This document shows, piece after piece, positions 29,985-38,896 of a stretch of 64,000 nt of DNA (the stretch's first letter is position 1; every line of letters begins with the position of its first letter). Origin of the DNA: Iamia sp963728655 (GTDB taxonomy: Bacteria; Actinomycetota; Acidimicrobiia; Acidimicrobiales; Iamiaceae); contig CAVSLD010000006.1 in assembly GCA_963728655.1 (NCBI GenBank), forward strand, positions 1,364,001 through 1,428,000, written 5' to 3'. A program made the position numbers and the translations under genes. Under the pieces are notes generated by a model, which was not told the DNA's origin, did no database searches, and saw only the letters and a program-made list of their open reading frames with translations.

Positions 29985-29999
29985 GCAACGTGTGGTTGC
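29985..29999. promoter_or_regulatory. Candidate ArsR operator 1
   Basis: A palindrome GCAAC-GTGTG-GTTGC lies just upstream of the AHSA1 start codon. It shares the GCAACCAC core with the second site. Confidence 0.5.
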
Positions 30000-30026
30000 G
30001 GATCAGTGTGCCCCCTCGTGGGCGAA

Positions 30027-30047
30027 CGCGCAACCACCTCTTGCGCG
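30027..30047. promoter_or_regulatory. Candidate ArsR operator 2
   Basis: A perfect 7-7-7 palindrome, CGCGCAA-ccacctc-TTGCGCG, in the divergent region between the ArsR operon and the esterase gene. Binding here could affect both directions. Confidence 0.5.
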
Positions 30048-30109
30048 TAGTCGCGGGTGGACCGGTCCGCCGAGCGGCCCGATCGCTCGGGCCGTCGCCG
30101 GTCACCGTC

Positions 30110-30115
30110 TACCGT
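30110..30115 (+). promoter_or_regulatory. Leaderless -10 box of the esterase gene
   Basis: TACCGT, six bases (cggccc), then the ATG at 30122. Confidence 0.5.
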
Positions 30116-30121
30116 CGGCCC

Positions 30122-31204
30122 ATGGTCATGGCCGATCGCCCCGAGGTCCGCACCGCGTCGGGGCCCGTCGCCGCCGTCACCGTGGTGGGCCTGGCCGAGA
30201 ACATGGTGAACGCGCTCGCCCGCGTGCCCTTCCGCCAGCCTTGGAGGGGTCCGTCGGGGCCGCTCCAGAACACGGGGGCGAACCTCACCCGACAGGTGAT
30301 CCGGTCGTTCATGGGCTACTCCACCGGCCTGCCCATCGAGGAGTTCCGGTCCATGGAGCGGACCCTCGACAGCCTGTGCAAGGTGCTGCTGCCCCCGTGG
30401 GTGGGCGCCCGCGACCACGTCGACCTCGAGACCGGCGAGGTGGCCGGCGTCCCCGGCATCTGGGCCCGACCCCGCTCCGGGCGGACCGACGGCACCGTCC
30501 TCTACCTCCACGGCGGCGGCTACATCGGCACCTCGCCCACCATGTACGTCGCCTTCGTCGGCGCCATGGCCGCAGGGACCGGCTGCCAGGTGTTCGTGGC
30601 CGACTACCGCCTGGCCCCCGAGTTCCCCTACCCCGCCGGGCTCCACGACGCGGCCGACGTCTACGCCGAGCTGCTCGCCACCGGGTACGACCCGGCCACG
30701 CTCATCGTGGCCGGTGACTCCGGCGGCGGGGGTCTGGCCACGTCCCTCGTGGGCGAGCTCCGGGACCGCGAGCTGCCCTCCCCCGCTGCGCTGGTGCTCT
30801 TCTCACCGGAGGTCGACCTCGACCTGGACCAGCCGTCGGTGATGGCCAACGCCGACCGCGACATCCTGCCGTGGAACATCCCGGTGACGTCCTACCTCCA
30901 CGGGGTGCAGCCCAACGACGCTCGAGTGTCGGCCACCTTCGCCGACCCGGCGTGGTTCCCGCCCACCTTCGTGGCCTTCGGCTCCGACGAGATGTTCCGC
31001 GACGGCATCGAGGCCTTCACCGAGCACCTCGACGCGGCCGGGATCGCCACGGAGGCCCACGAGGAGGAGGGCATGTTCCACGTGTTCCCCATCGTGATGC
31101 CGTGGTCGGGACCGGCCAAGGAGGTCTTCTCCGCGATGGACGACTTCGTGTCGGTCCACGTCGAGCCCCAGGCCCCGCCCGAGGCCGAGGTCGCCTCCGC
31201 CTGA
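30122..31204 (+). CDS. Alpha/beta hydrolase, hormone-sensitive-lipase-like esterase
   Basis: A 360-residue carboxylesterase. The HSL signature is complete: YLHGGGYIGTSP (oxyanion HGGG), DYRLAPEFPYPAGL, the nucleophile elbow VAGDSGGGGLATSL, an acidic residue in FGSDEMFRDG and the catalytic His in GMFHVFP. The N-terminal cap of about 120 residues fits the family. It likely hydrolyses short or medium acyl esters. It is followed by an F420-type oxidoreductase and a thiolase-like gene on the same strand. Confidence 0.92.
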   Translation: MVMADRPEVRTASGPVAAVTVVGLAENMVNALARVPFRQPWRGPSGPLQNTGANLTRQVIRSFMGYSTGLPIEEFRSMERTLDSLCKVLLPPWVGARDHVDLETGEVAGVPGIWARPRSGRTDGTVLYLHGGGYIGTSPTMYVAFVGAMAAGTGCQVFVADYRLAPEFPYPAGLHDAADVYAELLATGYDPATLIVAGDSGGGGLATSLVGELRDRELPSPAALVLFSPEVDLDLDQPSVMANADRDILPWNIPVTSYLHGVQPNDARVSATFADPAWFPPTFVAFGSDEMFRDGIEAFTEHLDAAGIATEAHEEEGMFHVFPIVMPWSGPAKEVFSAMDDFVSVHVEPQAPPEAEVASA

Positions 31205-31321
31205 TGCCGGGCCCAGCGGGGCCCGGGGACGGCGGGTCAGGTGGTCCCGTCGGCAGACGAGGGCGGCCCCGGCCATGATGGCGATCCCTCGGGCCGACGA
31301 CGGCCCCGGAGAGGAGCCGTC

Positions 31322-32197
31322 ATGGATGTCGGGGTGTTCGTCCCGCTGGCCAACCAGAACGCCGATGCCACCCTGCTGCGGGCCCTCGGCCCCGCCGTCG
31401 AGGAGCGGGGCTTCGACTCGATCTGGGTGCCCGAGCACGTGGTGCTCTTCGACGACTACGAGTCGTCCTACCCCTACTCCCCCGACGGGCGCTTCCCGGG
31501 CGAGGGCGAGTTCGGGCTGCTCGAGCCCCTCGCCGCCCTCACCTACCTCGCCGCCGTCACCGACCGGGTGCGCCTGGGCACGGCCATCTGCCTCGTGCCC
31601 CAGCGCAACCCCGTCTACACGGCCAAGGCGGTGGCCGACCTCGACGCCCTCTCCGGGGGCCGCGTCGACTTCGGCATCGGGATCGGCTGGCTGCGCGAAG
31701 AGTTCGAGGCCCTGAACGTGCCCTTCGCCCAGCGCGGCCCTCGCACCGACGAGTACCTGGCCGTGATGAAGGCGCTGTGGACCGAGGACGTCTCCGAGCA
31801 CCACGGCGAGCACTTCGACCTGCCGGCGTGTCGCATGTACCCCAAGCCGGTGCAGGCGCCGCACCCGCCCATCCACGTCGGGGGCGAGAGCCGGGCCGCC
31901 ATGCGCCGGGCCGTGCGCCACGGCCAGGGGTGGTTCTCGTTCAACCGGCCGCCCGACGAGCTGGCCGAGCCCCTCGCCGTGCTCGACGAGGTGGCGGCCG
32001 AGGAGGGCCGCCCCCGCGACGAGCTGACCATCACCGTGTGCCCCTACTTCCAGCCCGTGGACCCCGCCGCGGTGGCGGCCTACGCCGAGGCGGGCGTCGA
32101 CCGCCTGATCGTGGTGGCCCTGGCCTTCGACGTCGACTCGCTGCGCTCCGGGCTCGACCAGCTGGTCACCGACGTCCTGGAGCCGGCACGGGGGTGA
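31322..32197 (+). CDS. LLM-class F420-dependent oxidoreductase
   Basis: A 291-residue luciferase-like TIM-barrel protein: MDVGVFVPLANQNADATLL, FDSIWVPEHVVLFDDY, LEPLAALTYLAAVTDRVRLGTAI, RNPVYTAKAVADLDALSGGRVDFGIGIGW and PPIHVGGES. The pattern is that of the actinobacterial TIGR03619-like F420 subgroup; cofactor F420 is inferred from the family. The substrate is unknown. The ATG at 31322 follows GAGAGGAG. Its stop overlaps the thiolase-like start (GTGA), so the two are coupled. Confidence 0.9.
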   Translation: MDVGVFVPLANQNADATLLRALGPAVEERGFDSIWVPEHVVLFDDYESSYPYSPDGRFPGEGEFGLLEPLAALTYLAAVTDRVRLGTAICLVPQRNPVYTAKAVADLDALSGGRVDFGIGIGWLREEFEALNVPFAQRGPRTDEYLAVMKALWTEDVSEHHGEHFDLPACRMYPKPVQAPHPPIHVGGESRAAMRRAVRHGQGWFSFNRPPDELAEPLAVLDEVAAEEGRPRDELTITVCPYFQPVDPAAVAAYAEAGVDRLIVVALAFDVDSLRSGLDQLVTDVLEPARG

Positions 32198-33627
32198 GCC
32201 ACCTCGATCCCCGCACCCCGGTGCTGGTGGGCGCGGCGGCCCTGCGCCAGCGCGAGGACGACCCCGCCCACGCCGTCGACGCCTTCGACCTCATGGCCCG
32301 CGCCACCCGTCAGGCCGGCTCCGACGCCGGCGCCCCCGGCCTGGTCGACCGGGTCGGGCTCGTCCTCGTCCCCGAGGGCACGTGGCGCGGCGGGGTGCGG
32401 GCCGAGCAGGTGGGGGCCCCGACCGACGCCCGCACCGTCCTGACCCAGATCGGGGTCCTCCAGCAGACGCCGCTCTCCCGTGCGGCTGTCGCCGTCGCGG
32501 CCGGCGAGGTCGACGTCGCCCTCGTCGTCGGGGGTGAGGCCAAGCACCGGGACCGCCAGCTCGCCGCCGCCGGCACGGCCGACCCGCCCGGGCCACCGTC
32601 GACGGCCGACGAGGTCCTCTCCCCCGCCGGCGACATCATCCACCCCCTCGAGATCGAGCGCGAGCTGGCCTGGCCGGTCCGTCAGTACGCCATCGTGGAG
32701 GCCGCCCTGGGCACGGCCGACGGCATGGCCCCCGACGAGCACCGGGCCGTGGTCGACGCCATGTGGGCGGCGCTGGCGTCGGTGTCCGCCGAGAACCCCT
32801 GGGCCTGGTCGCCGGGGCCGGTCACCCCCGACGACCTGGCGCCCTCGCCGACCAACCCGCTCCTGGCCGCGCCCTACACCCGGCGCCACACGTCGAGCTG
32901 GAACGTCGACCAGGCCGCCGCCCTCCTGCTGTGCTCGGTGGAGGCGGCCACCGCGGCGGGCGTGCCGCGGGACCGGTGGGTGTTCCCGTGGGCGGGCGTG
33001 GAGTCGAACCACATGGTCCCGCTCGTCGCCCGGGGGGAGGTGGGTGCGTGCCCGGCCATGGGCGTGGTCGGTGGCGCATCCGCCGCCCTCAGCGGCGTGG
33101 CGCCCGGCGATGCCGGCCACGTCGACCTCTACAGCTGCTTCCCGGTGGCCGTGCGCCTCCAGGCCCGGGCCTTCGGCCTCGACCTCGGCGGGCCCCTGAC
33201 CGTCACCGGGGGCATGGCCGCCGCCGGCGGTCCGCTGAACAGCTACTCGCTCGGCGCCCTGGCGGCCATGGTCGGCGTGCTGCGCGACGACCCCGGCTCC
33301 GTGGGCGTGGTGACCTCGGTGAGCGGGATGCTCACCAAGTACGGCCTCGGGATGTGGTCGACCCGGCCACCGGCGGGGGGCTTCCGCACCGCGGACGTGA
33401 GCGCCGAGGTCGCGGCGACCACGGCGGTGCGACCGGTCGACGGCACGGTCGAGGGGCCGGCCGCGGTGGTCGGCGCCACGCTCGTCCACGAGCGGGGGGA
33501 GCCGACCCTGGGGGTCGCCATCGCCGAGACCGACGATGGCGTCCGTACCGTGGTCACGACCGACGGCCCCGTCGCCCTCCACGTCGGGCACCGCATCACC
33601 GTGGCCGAGGGCCGCGCTCGGGGCTGA
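32194..33627 (+). CDS. Thiolase-like protein (acetyl-CoA acetyltransferase family)
   Basis: A 477-residue thiolase-superfamily protein of the SCP-x/nondecarboxylating type. It starts VSHLDPRTPVLVGAAALRQRED, has VGGEAKHRDRQLAA, WNVDQAAALLLCSVEAA, SNHMVPLVARGEVGACPAM, VDLYSCFPVAVRLQARAF and TGGMAAAGGPLNSYSLGAL. The usual catalytic Cys near residue 90 is not apparent: the segment AAVAVAAGEVDVALVVGG has none. An acyl-CoA role other than classic thiolysis is therefore possible. It is coupled to the upstream oxidoreductase, which suggests a shared degradative route. Confidence 0.82.
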   Translation: MSHLDPRTPVLVGAAALRQREDDPAHAVDAFDLMARATRQAGSDAGAPGLVDRVGLVLVPEGTWRGGVRAEQVGAPTDARTVLTQIGVLQQTPLSRAAVAVAAGEVDVALVVGGEAKHRDRQLAAAGTADPPGPPSTADEVLSPAGDIIHPLEIERELAWPVRQYAIVEAALGTADGMAPDEHRAVVDAMWAALASVSAENPWAWSPGPVTPDDLAPSPTNPLLAAPYTRRHTSSWNVDQAAALLLCSVEAATAAGVPRDRWVFPWAGVESNHMVPLVARGEVGACPAMGVVGGASAALSGVAPGDAGHVDLYSCFPVAVRLQARAFGLDLGGPLTVTGGMAAAGGPLNSYSLGALAAMVGVLRDDPGSVGVVTSVSGMLTKYGLGMWSTRPPAGGFRTADVSAEVAATTAVRPVDGTVEGPAAVVGATLVHERGEPTLGVAIAETDDGVRTVVTTDGPVALHVGHRITVAEGRARG

Positions 33628-33723
33628 CCCTGCCGCTCAGACCCGCTCGAGGGCGAGGGCGACCACCCGGGAGGCGTGGAGGCCCGGCACCGTCCCCCGA
33701 GCGCGCCACCTCCTCAGGCGTGC

Positions 33724-34545
33724 TCAGCCGGTGAAGCGGGCGGGGGCGGCCACGGCGGACGCCGGGCCTGCGACGAGCACCGGATCGTTCCCCGCCCCTG
33801 TCCCGCCCACGTCGCCCCCGCCGGGCTCACCCGGATCGGGCTCACCGGGATCGGGCTCACCCGGATCGGGCTCACCCGGATCGTGGTGCATCACGTCGCA
33901 GTGGAGGCCGCTCTGGTCGACCCCGCCGAAGCGGTGGTCGCATGCGTTGTCGACGATCCAGACGTGCATCATCGGTGTCCGCTCGAGGGGCACCGACGAC
34001 CCCGAGCAGGGGGCGAACCCACTGAACACCAGGTCGGGCGTGGCGCACAGGTCGCCGTGGGCGTGCCACCCCGGGAGCCAGGCGATGTCGGTCGGGATCG
34101 AGGCGGCGTCGTAGTCCCAGCCCAGCATGTACATGGCCGACACCAGGCGGTAGGTGGAGTCGGTGGCGTCGTACTGGTACACGAGCGACTCGACCTGGCT
34201 CGGGTGGAGCGTGTCGCCGTCGAGCAGGGCGTTGTTGATCCAGTGGGCGTAGCCGCCGGGCGCCAGGATCCCGAAGTCGTGGTAGCCCATGGCTCCGAGC
34301 GTCGCCGCGAGGTCCTCGTAGGTCGCGACCATCGGGTAGGTCGCCGGGAGCACCGCCTCGGCCTCGTCGATCAGGGCGAGCATCGTGTCGATCTGGTCCT
34401 GGGTCCACTCGCCGTGGGGGACCTCGCCGTCGCGCGCAGGTGGGACCACCCCAGGGGTGTCCGCCGACGCCGGGACCGCCCCGGCCCAGGCTCCGATGAT
34501 CAGTGCCGCCAGGACGAGGGCCACCCGGCTGCGCAGGGTCCTCAT
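33724..34545 (-). CDS. Secreted protein of unknown function with DPGEP repeats
   Basis: A 273-residue protein with a clear signal peptide (VALVLAALIIGAWAGAVPASA). The body resembles a widespread uncharacterised actinobacterial secreted family. It has GYAHWINNALLDGDTLHPSQVESLVYQY, YRLVSAMYMLGW, WHAHGDLCATPD and TPMMHVWIVDNACDHRFGG. The WHxHxxLC segment with paired Cys looks like a metal site held by disulfides, though this is inference. After DVMHH comes a short (DPGEP)n linker and a hydrophobic end. The ATG at 34545 is divergent from the MFS gene. Confidence 0.7.
   Translation of the reverse strand: MRTLRSRVALVLAALIIGAWAGAVPASADTPGVVPPARDGEVPHGEWTQDQIDTMLALIDEAEAVLPATYPMVATYEDLAATLGAMGYHDFGILAPGGYAHWINNALLDGDTLHPSQVESLVYQYDATDSTYRLVSAMYMLGWDYDAASIPTDIAWLPGWHAHGDLCATPDLVFSGFAPCSGSSVPLERTPMMHVWIVDNACDHRFGGVDQSGLHCDVMHHDPGEPDPGEPDPGEPDPGEPGGGDVGGTGAGNDPVLVAGPASAVAAPARFTG
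33821..33883. repeat. 15-bp tandem repeat encoding DPGEP
   Basis: Three full units starting at 33833, 33848 and 33863, with partial units on each side, spell ggatcgggctcacc-type text. They encode the Asp-Pro-Gly-Glu-Pro linker of the secreted protein. Unit number may vary between strains. Confidence 0.85.
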
Positions 34546-34641
34546 GAGGCCTCGCTTCGGTCGCTGTTCACGGTCGCCCTCGGAGGGTAGCAAGGGCGCG
34601 ACGACGGGTCCTGACCCACGAGACGTGCCGCGGAGGCCACC

Positions 34642-35832
34642 ATGCCCCTGAGCCAGACCTCCCTCGTGGGAGGCACCGGACTGCTGGCCCTGGTCGCGAC
34701 GTACGGGATCGGCCGGCAGGCGTACGGCCTGTTCGTGCCGACCTTCCGGCAGGAGTTCGGCCTGTCCTTGGACGTCCTGGGCTTCTACGCCAGCGCAGCC
34801 CAGGCCGGCTACCTGGTGGCCACCGTGGTCACCGGTGTCCTCACCGCCCGTCTCGGTCCTCGCGTGCCGGTGGTCGTCGGGTGTCTGCTGTTGGCGGTCG
34901 GTGCGGCCGTCACCGCATCGGCGCCCGGGCCGGTGCTGCTGGCGGTGGGGATCACCACCGCGGGCGTGAGCGCGGGCGGGACGTGGGGGCCGTTCTCGGA
35001 TGCGGTCGAGCACCAGGTCCCGCCGTCCGGTGGCCGGCGGGCCCTGGCCCTGGTCAACGCCGGCTCGCCGGTCGGCCTCCTGGTCGCCAGCGCCCTCGTC
35101 CTGGTCGCCGGTGACCGGTGGCGGGCCGTCTGGTGCGGCTTCGCGCTGATCGGCTTGGTGGCGGCCGGCGCGGCATGGAGGGTGCTGGCACCAGCCCCGG
35201 AGGGTTCCGTCGACGATGGTGGACGGCCCCGGCTGAGATGGTTCCTCAACGCCCGGTCGGTGCGCCTGTTGCTGGTCGCACTGGGGGCGTCGGTCACGTC
35301 GGGTGCCTACTTCGCGTACGCCCCCGACACTGCGCAGGACGCAGGCCTGGCCAGCTGGACAGGTCCGGCGATGTGGGCGGCCCTGGGGCTCGCCGGGGCC
35401 GGGGTCGGTTCGTTCGGTGGTGAGATGGCTGACCGGTACGGGCTGCGCCGGCCGCTGGCGTCGATGCTCGTCCTGCTCGGCGGATCAGCCCTGATGCTGC
35501 TGGTCGCGCCCGGCTCACTGGTCGCCGCGCTCGGGTCGGCGGCCCTGTTCGGGGTGGGCTTCACCACCGGGTTCGCCCTCGTGGCCATGTGGAACCAGCA
35601 GGTCTTCCACGATCACCCGACCTCCGGCTTCACGCTGACCATCGTCTTCGTCGCGGCCGGGTTCATCGTCGGGCCGAGCCTCTTCGGGGTGCTGGCCACC
35701 GGCGCCGACCGCTCCGTGGCGCTCCTCGTCACCGCCGCTCCCGCCCTCCTGGCCGCCCTCGTGTCGCCGGCGGGTCAGGACCACCTCGAGGGCAACGACC
35801 GCGGTGCGACCGACGACGCGCCGCAGCCGTAG
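34642..35832 (+). CDS. MFS transporter
   Basis: A 396-residue protein with 12 predicted helices. Characteristic points are GIGRQAYGLFVPTFRQEFGLSLDVLGFYASAAQAGYL in helices 1-2, the loop 2-3 motif GVLTARLGPRVPV (G-x-x-x-D/A-R-x-G-x-R), PPSGGRRALALVNAGSPVGLL in helix 5 and GGEMADRYGLRRPL in loop 8-9. Substrate and direction are unknown. The upstream gene is divergent and the downstream gene convergent, so it is monocistronic. Confidence 0.87.
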   Translation: MPLSQTSLVGGTGLLALVATYGIGRQAYGLFVPTFRQEFGLSLDVLGFYASAAQAGYLVATVVTGVLTARLGPRVPVVVGCLLLAVGAAVTASAPGPVLLAVGITTAGVSAGGTWGPFSDAVEHQVPPSGGRRALALVNAGSPVGLLVASALVLVAGDRWRAVWCGFALIGLVAAGAAWRVLAPAPEGSVDDGGRPRLRWFLNARSVRLLLVALGASVTSGAYFAYAPDTAQDAGLASWTGPAMWAALGLAGAGVGSFGGEMADRYGLRRPLASMLVLLGGSALMLLVAPGSLVAALGSAALFGVGFTTGFALVAMWNQQVFHDHPTSGFTLTIVFVAAGFIVGPSLFGVLATGADRSVALLVTAAPALLAALVSPAGQDHLEGNDRGATDDAPQP

Positions 35833-35927
35833 GGCCCGTGGTCACCCGGACGACCCTGGCGTTGCAGGTCAGCCTTGGCCTTCGGGAAGGCCTCCCACCC
35901 ATCGTCGGTCGGCCCGCCGCTCGTCGG

Positions 35928-36989
35928 TCAGGAGGCGCCGTCGGTTCCCGCGCACGTCTCCGGCTCGGACGCGACCGGACGGCTTCCCACCTGTTCGACC
36001 GCCGTGTCGGGGGTGTTGGTGAACATCCCGTCGACCCCGAGGTCGAGGAGGGCCGCCATCTGGTCGGGGTCGTCCACCGTGTAGGGGTGGACGACCAGGC
36101 AGCGGGCGTGGGCCGCCTCGACCAGCTCGGCGTCGACGTCGTCGGAGGCGGGCCCGATGCCCACCGCGTACTCGGCGATCTGGTCGAGCTCGGTCTCGCC
36201 CAAGGGCTCCCCGACCCTCGTCAGCTGGATCAGCGGGAGCTCCGGGCGCAGCGACCGGAGGCGTTGCAGGCTCTCGGCGCTGAAGGACTGGACCAGCACC
36301 TGGTGGGCGCCGTCCTCGGGCGACCCGAGCCCGGCCTCGTCGAGCAGTGCGAGCAGTGCGTCCTCCATGCCCTCCTGGTCCTCGGGCGACTTGATCTCCA
36401 CGTAGTAGCGGACCTCGGGGCCGTAGCGATCGAGCACGGCTTCCATGGTCGGGATCGCCTGGTCGGCGAAGGCGGGGTCCGCCGAGTCGGGGTTGGCCTC
36501 GTTGAACCAAGACCCGACCTCGCAGTCCTGCAGCTGCTCGAGGGTCTTGTCGGCCACCGGGCCGGTGCACGACCCCGCCGGACCCCGGGCCGTGCGGTCG
36601 AGCACGTCGTCGTGGAGCACGACCAGGACGCCGTCGGCGGTGAGCTGCAGGTCCTGCTCGATGTAGTCCGCACCCTGGTCCAGCGCCAGGTCGTAGGAGG
36701 CGAAGGTGTGCTCGGGGGCGTCGGCCGAGGCGCCCCGGTGCCCGATGACCACCGGGGAGTCGGGCTCGTCGGGGATCGGGGCCTCGGTGGTGTCGGCGGG
36801 GCCGGCCGACGTCGGGGCCGCCGTCGTGGTGCTCGCCGCGTCGCTCGTCGCGTCGTCGCTGCCGCACCCCGACGTCGCGACGGCGAGAAGTGCCGCCGCC
36901 GTCAGCGCCAGTGCCGCACGGGGCCCCGACCGCGATCGACGACCGGCGGGTGTGCGGAGAGGTGCGCGCGAGCGTCCGAGGAAGGCCAT
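35928..36989 (-). CDS. Lipoprotein glycerophosphodiester phosphodiesterase
   Basis: A 353-residue enzyme releasing glycerol-3-phosphate from deacylated phospholipids. A signal peptide ending LLAVATSGCGSD gives a lipidated Cys, then a Ser/Thr/Ala-rich linker. The GDPD TIM barrel starts with VVIGHRGASADAPEHTF (HRG, EhT), then ADYIEQDLQLTADGVLVVLHDDVLDRTA (E-x-D and HD, the metal and catalytic residues), YYVEIKSPE and DGMFTNTPD. All key residues are present. It likely acts outside the membrane to recover phosphate and glycerol. Confidence 0.93.
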   Translation of the reverse strand: MAFLGRSRAPLRTPAGRRSRSGPRAALALTAAALLAVATSGCGSDDATSDAASTTTAAPTSAGPADTTEAPIPDEPDSPVVIGHRGASADAPEHTFASYDLALDQGADYIEQDLQLTADGVLVVLHDDVLDRTARGPAGSCTGPVADKTLEQLQDCEVGSWFNEANPDSADPAFADQAIPTMEAVLDRYGPEVRYYVEIKSPEDQEGMEDALLALLDEAGLGSPEDGAHQVLVQSFSAESLQRLRSLRPELPLIQLTRVGEPLGETELDQIAEYAVGIGPASDDVDAELVEAAHARCLVVHPYTVDDPDQMAALLDLGVDGMFTNTPDTAVEQVGSRPVASEPETCAGTDGAS

Positions 36990-37291
36990 GGCGGGCAGCC
37001 TGGCAGCCGTCCGCCACCCACGCTCGCGGCGCGCGCCGGGTACGCGCGGCGCGAGGGCCCGGCTCCTGGTGCAGGCGCTACGGGGGCTCGTCCAGATCGA
37101 CGGACCGCTTCACCACTGAGACATCGATGCACGAACCACGACACCTACGAGAGCCCAGTGATCGTCGGTGGTTCGAGATCCACCCCGGTGGCGCACCCCC
37201 AACCGCTCTGTGGTGGCCATCCAGGGAGCGCCGGCGCTCAACGTGGGCTTCGCCGAGGTGGGCCTGAGGGAGGCCCCCGACTCGGCGATCG

Positions 37292-37316
37292 GTGGTGTCG
37301 GAGGGGGGACTTGAAC
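37292..37316. repeat. attL-like copy of the tRNA-Leu 3' end
   Basis: 25 bases identical to 40539-40563, covering the T-loop to CCA end of the tRNA (minus strand). After position 37316 identity stops apart from two bases, and no other tRNA part is present, as expected for an attachment-site half. Confidence 0.8.
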
Positions 37317-37953
37317 TCCGGGCTCAGATGTCACCTCTCGTGTCGCTGTGTCCCCGTTGGTCCTGGTTAGAGCGCTGTATACCGTGTGAGACGCCGAGGG
37401 CCAGGATCGTCGAGCCGGCTGACCACGATCTTCAACGCCATCCGTCGACCCCGAGCGCACTTCCCGAGCATCCGCGGAGCGTCTCGGGTTCCCGGTGGTG
37501 CGGCGCACAGCCGAGACACGGCGGGGTCAAGGACCGTCGCCCAGCGGATGCCCCGCACGGACCTCGGCCCATGAGACCGTCGACGGGCACCGCCGCGCCC
37601 GAACGTACTGAGGTCTCCGACACATCGAGACCCCACGCCAGGGAAGTACATCGGCGACGGCGAGAACCGATCGCGAGAACCTGCCTCTCCTGGCTCGCGC
37701 GTCCGCGGTTGAATTGCACGACGGTGACAGCGACGTGCCGTTGCATCGACCTTCCGTTGGAAAGTTGAAGAGCATCGGACACTCACACGCACGTGGTGGA
37801 AGAACGCCGACACCATGGAATCGCATCGCCTGTCCGAGCAACGTCCCGAGCCAGCGGGCCAGCGTGAGCGCGCTCAAGATCCCGGATCCGCCCACCACCG
37901 GCGCCGCCACGATGGGATGAATCGAGGCCGAGACGTAGACCACAGGGCCAGAG
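37317..37953. other. Island stretch without a recognisable gene
   Basis: About 640 bases in which I see no convincing gene. A minus-strand open frame at 37527-37961 continues the small membrane protein below if a TTT/TTC doublet is corrected, but its sequence is not like any family I know. No integrase motifs are seen on either strand. Confidence 0.5.
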
Positions 37954-38115
37954 CTAACCACCTGCCCCGAGGTCAGACTTGCGCGCCAGATTCTGCGGCT
38001 GAGGAAAGGCTCGCGCGATCTCGACCAAGGACTTGCGGCCGGTCGGCCATGCGAGGACAGCCACGAGGAACAGGCCGATCCACAGGAGCGTGGCGATCTG
38101 CCGGTCGTTCAGCAT
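37954..38115 (-). CDS. Small single-helix membrane protein, possibly frame-broken
   Basis: A 53-residue frame beginning MLNDRQIATLLWIGLFLVAVLAW, one clear membrane helix, then GRKSLVEIARAF. The ATG at 38115 is only three bases after the AbiEii stop, so it is in the same operon. After RAF the text ttt-c-ctc can be read as TTT/TTC followed by LSRRIWRAS, which would join the longer open frame down to about 37527. I do not know its function. Its place directly behind the toxin gene makes it a candidate accessory part of the island's defence locus. Confidence 0.5.
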   Translation of the reverse strand: MLNDRQIATLLWIGLFLVAVLAWPTGRKSLVEIARAFPQPQNLARKSDLGAGG

Positions 38116-38118
38116 GGA

Positions 38119-38896
38119 TCAGACGATGGCGAGTAGCCGGTCGGCCACCAGCGCGCCCGCCGCGCCGATGTCGTACCCGTCGGGGACCTCGCTGAGCAGC
38201 GGAAGGAGGTCAGAGCGGAAGCCGGCATCGCCGAGGTGTTCCTCGAGCCCTTGCCGGGCTCGCGCCTGCGGTGTAGCCCTCGGGTCGGTACGGGTCGAAG
38301 CACGCCACGATCTCGGCGGGGTCGAGACCGAGCACGGTCAGCGCGAGCCAGAGGTCGAAGAGGTCACGACCCTTCTTGCGTTGGAACAGCGCCCGCAGCT
38401 TCGTGGCCACCAGTTCCTCGGGCTGGAACGTGAACACGTCGGCGCTGCCGGACCACCATCCCGACTCGACGCCGTAGGCCGCTCGACGATGCGGTCGCGC
38501 CGGCGAGGTCTCGTATGTGTTGATCTCGATCTTGACGCGCATCAGTCCGGCGCCGGACTCGAACGGTGCGCGCAGTCGTGCCTTGGGGTAGGAGCCGACG
38601 TCGGTATTCACATCCATGCCGAGCCGGTCGGCGATCTCGCGGATGGCGTCGAGCAAGGGACCGATGGGGCCGTGGGTGGCGCGGACGTAGTCGAGATCCT
38701 CGCTGTAGCGGAGCGGTTCGGGCAGCACGACCTTGTGCAGGCAGGTGCCGCCGCGGAAGACGAGCTCCTCGCCGAGCACCGGGTGATTGGCGATCTCGAC
38801 GATCAGGCGTGAGAGGAGGAGATCCTGCTCGATCTGCTCCTCGGTGAGCCACGGAGCGACGCGACTCCACGCGCGGATGTGCCGTGCCGGGATCAC
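38119..38896 (-). CDS. abiEii: AbiEii/AbiGii-family nucleotidyltransferase toxin
   Basis: Corrected length 258 residues. The nucleotidyltransferase core reads LVFRGGTCLHKVVLPEPLRYSEDLDYVR, with the GG and the SEDLD metal-binding aspartates, then KIEINTYE (third acidic strand) and FQPEELVATKLRALFQRKKGRDLFDLWLAL, the conserved Lys and R-D-x-x-D-xW motif. Toxins of this type transfer nucleotides, for example to tRNA 3' ends, and stop growth during phage attack. One frame break at 38266-38269 (GCA/GCG doublet) restores the C-terminus and the stop at 38119. The GTG at 38896 overlaps the antitoxin stop (GTGA), the normal antitoxin-first coupling. Confidence 0.88.

Noticed and set aside
37165..37190. 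A tRNA T-arm-like GGTTCGAG segment just left of the island
   Set aside because: The loop has one base too many and I find no matching acceptor, anticodon or D-arm around it. It may be chance or a remnant, but it cannot be called a tRNA.
37317..37953. A degraded integrase in the left part of the island
   Set aside because: No R-H-x-x-R-Y or serine-recombinase motif could be read in any frame, even allowing single-base corrections.
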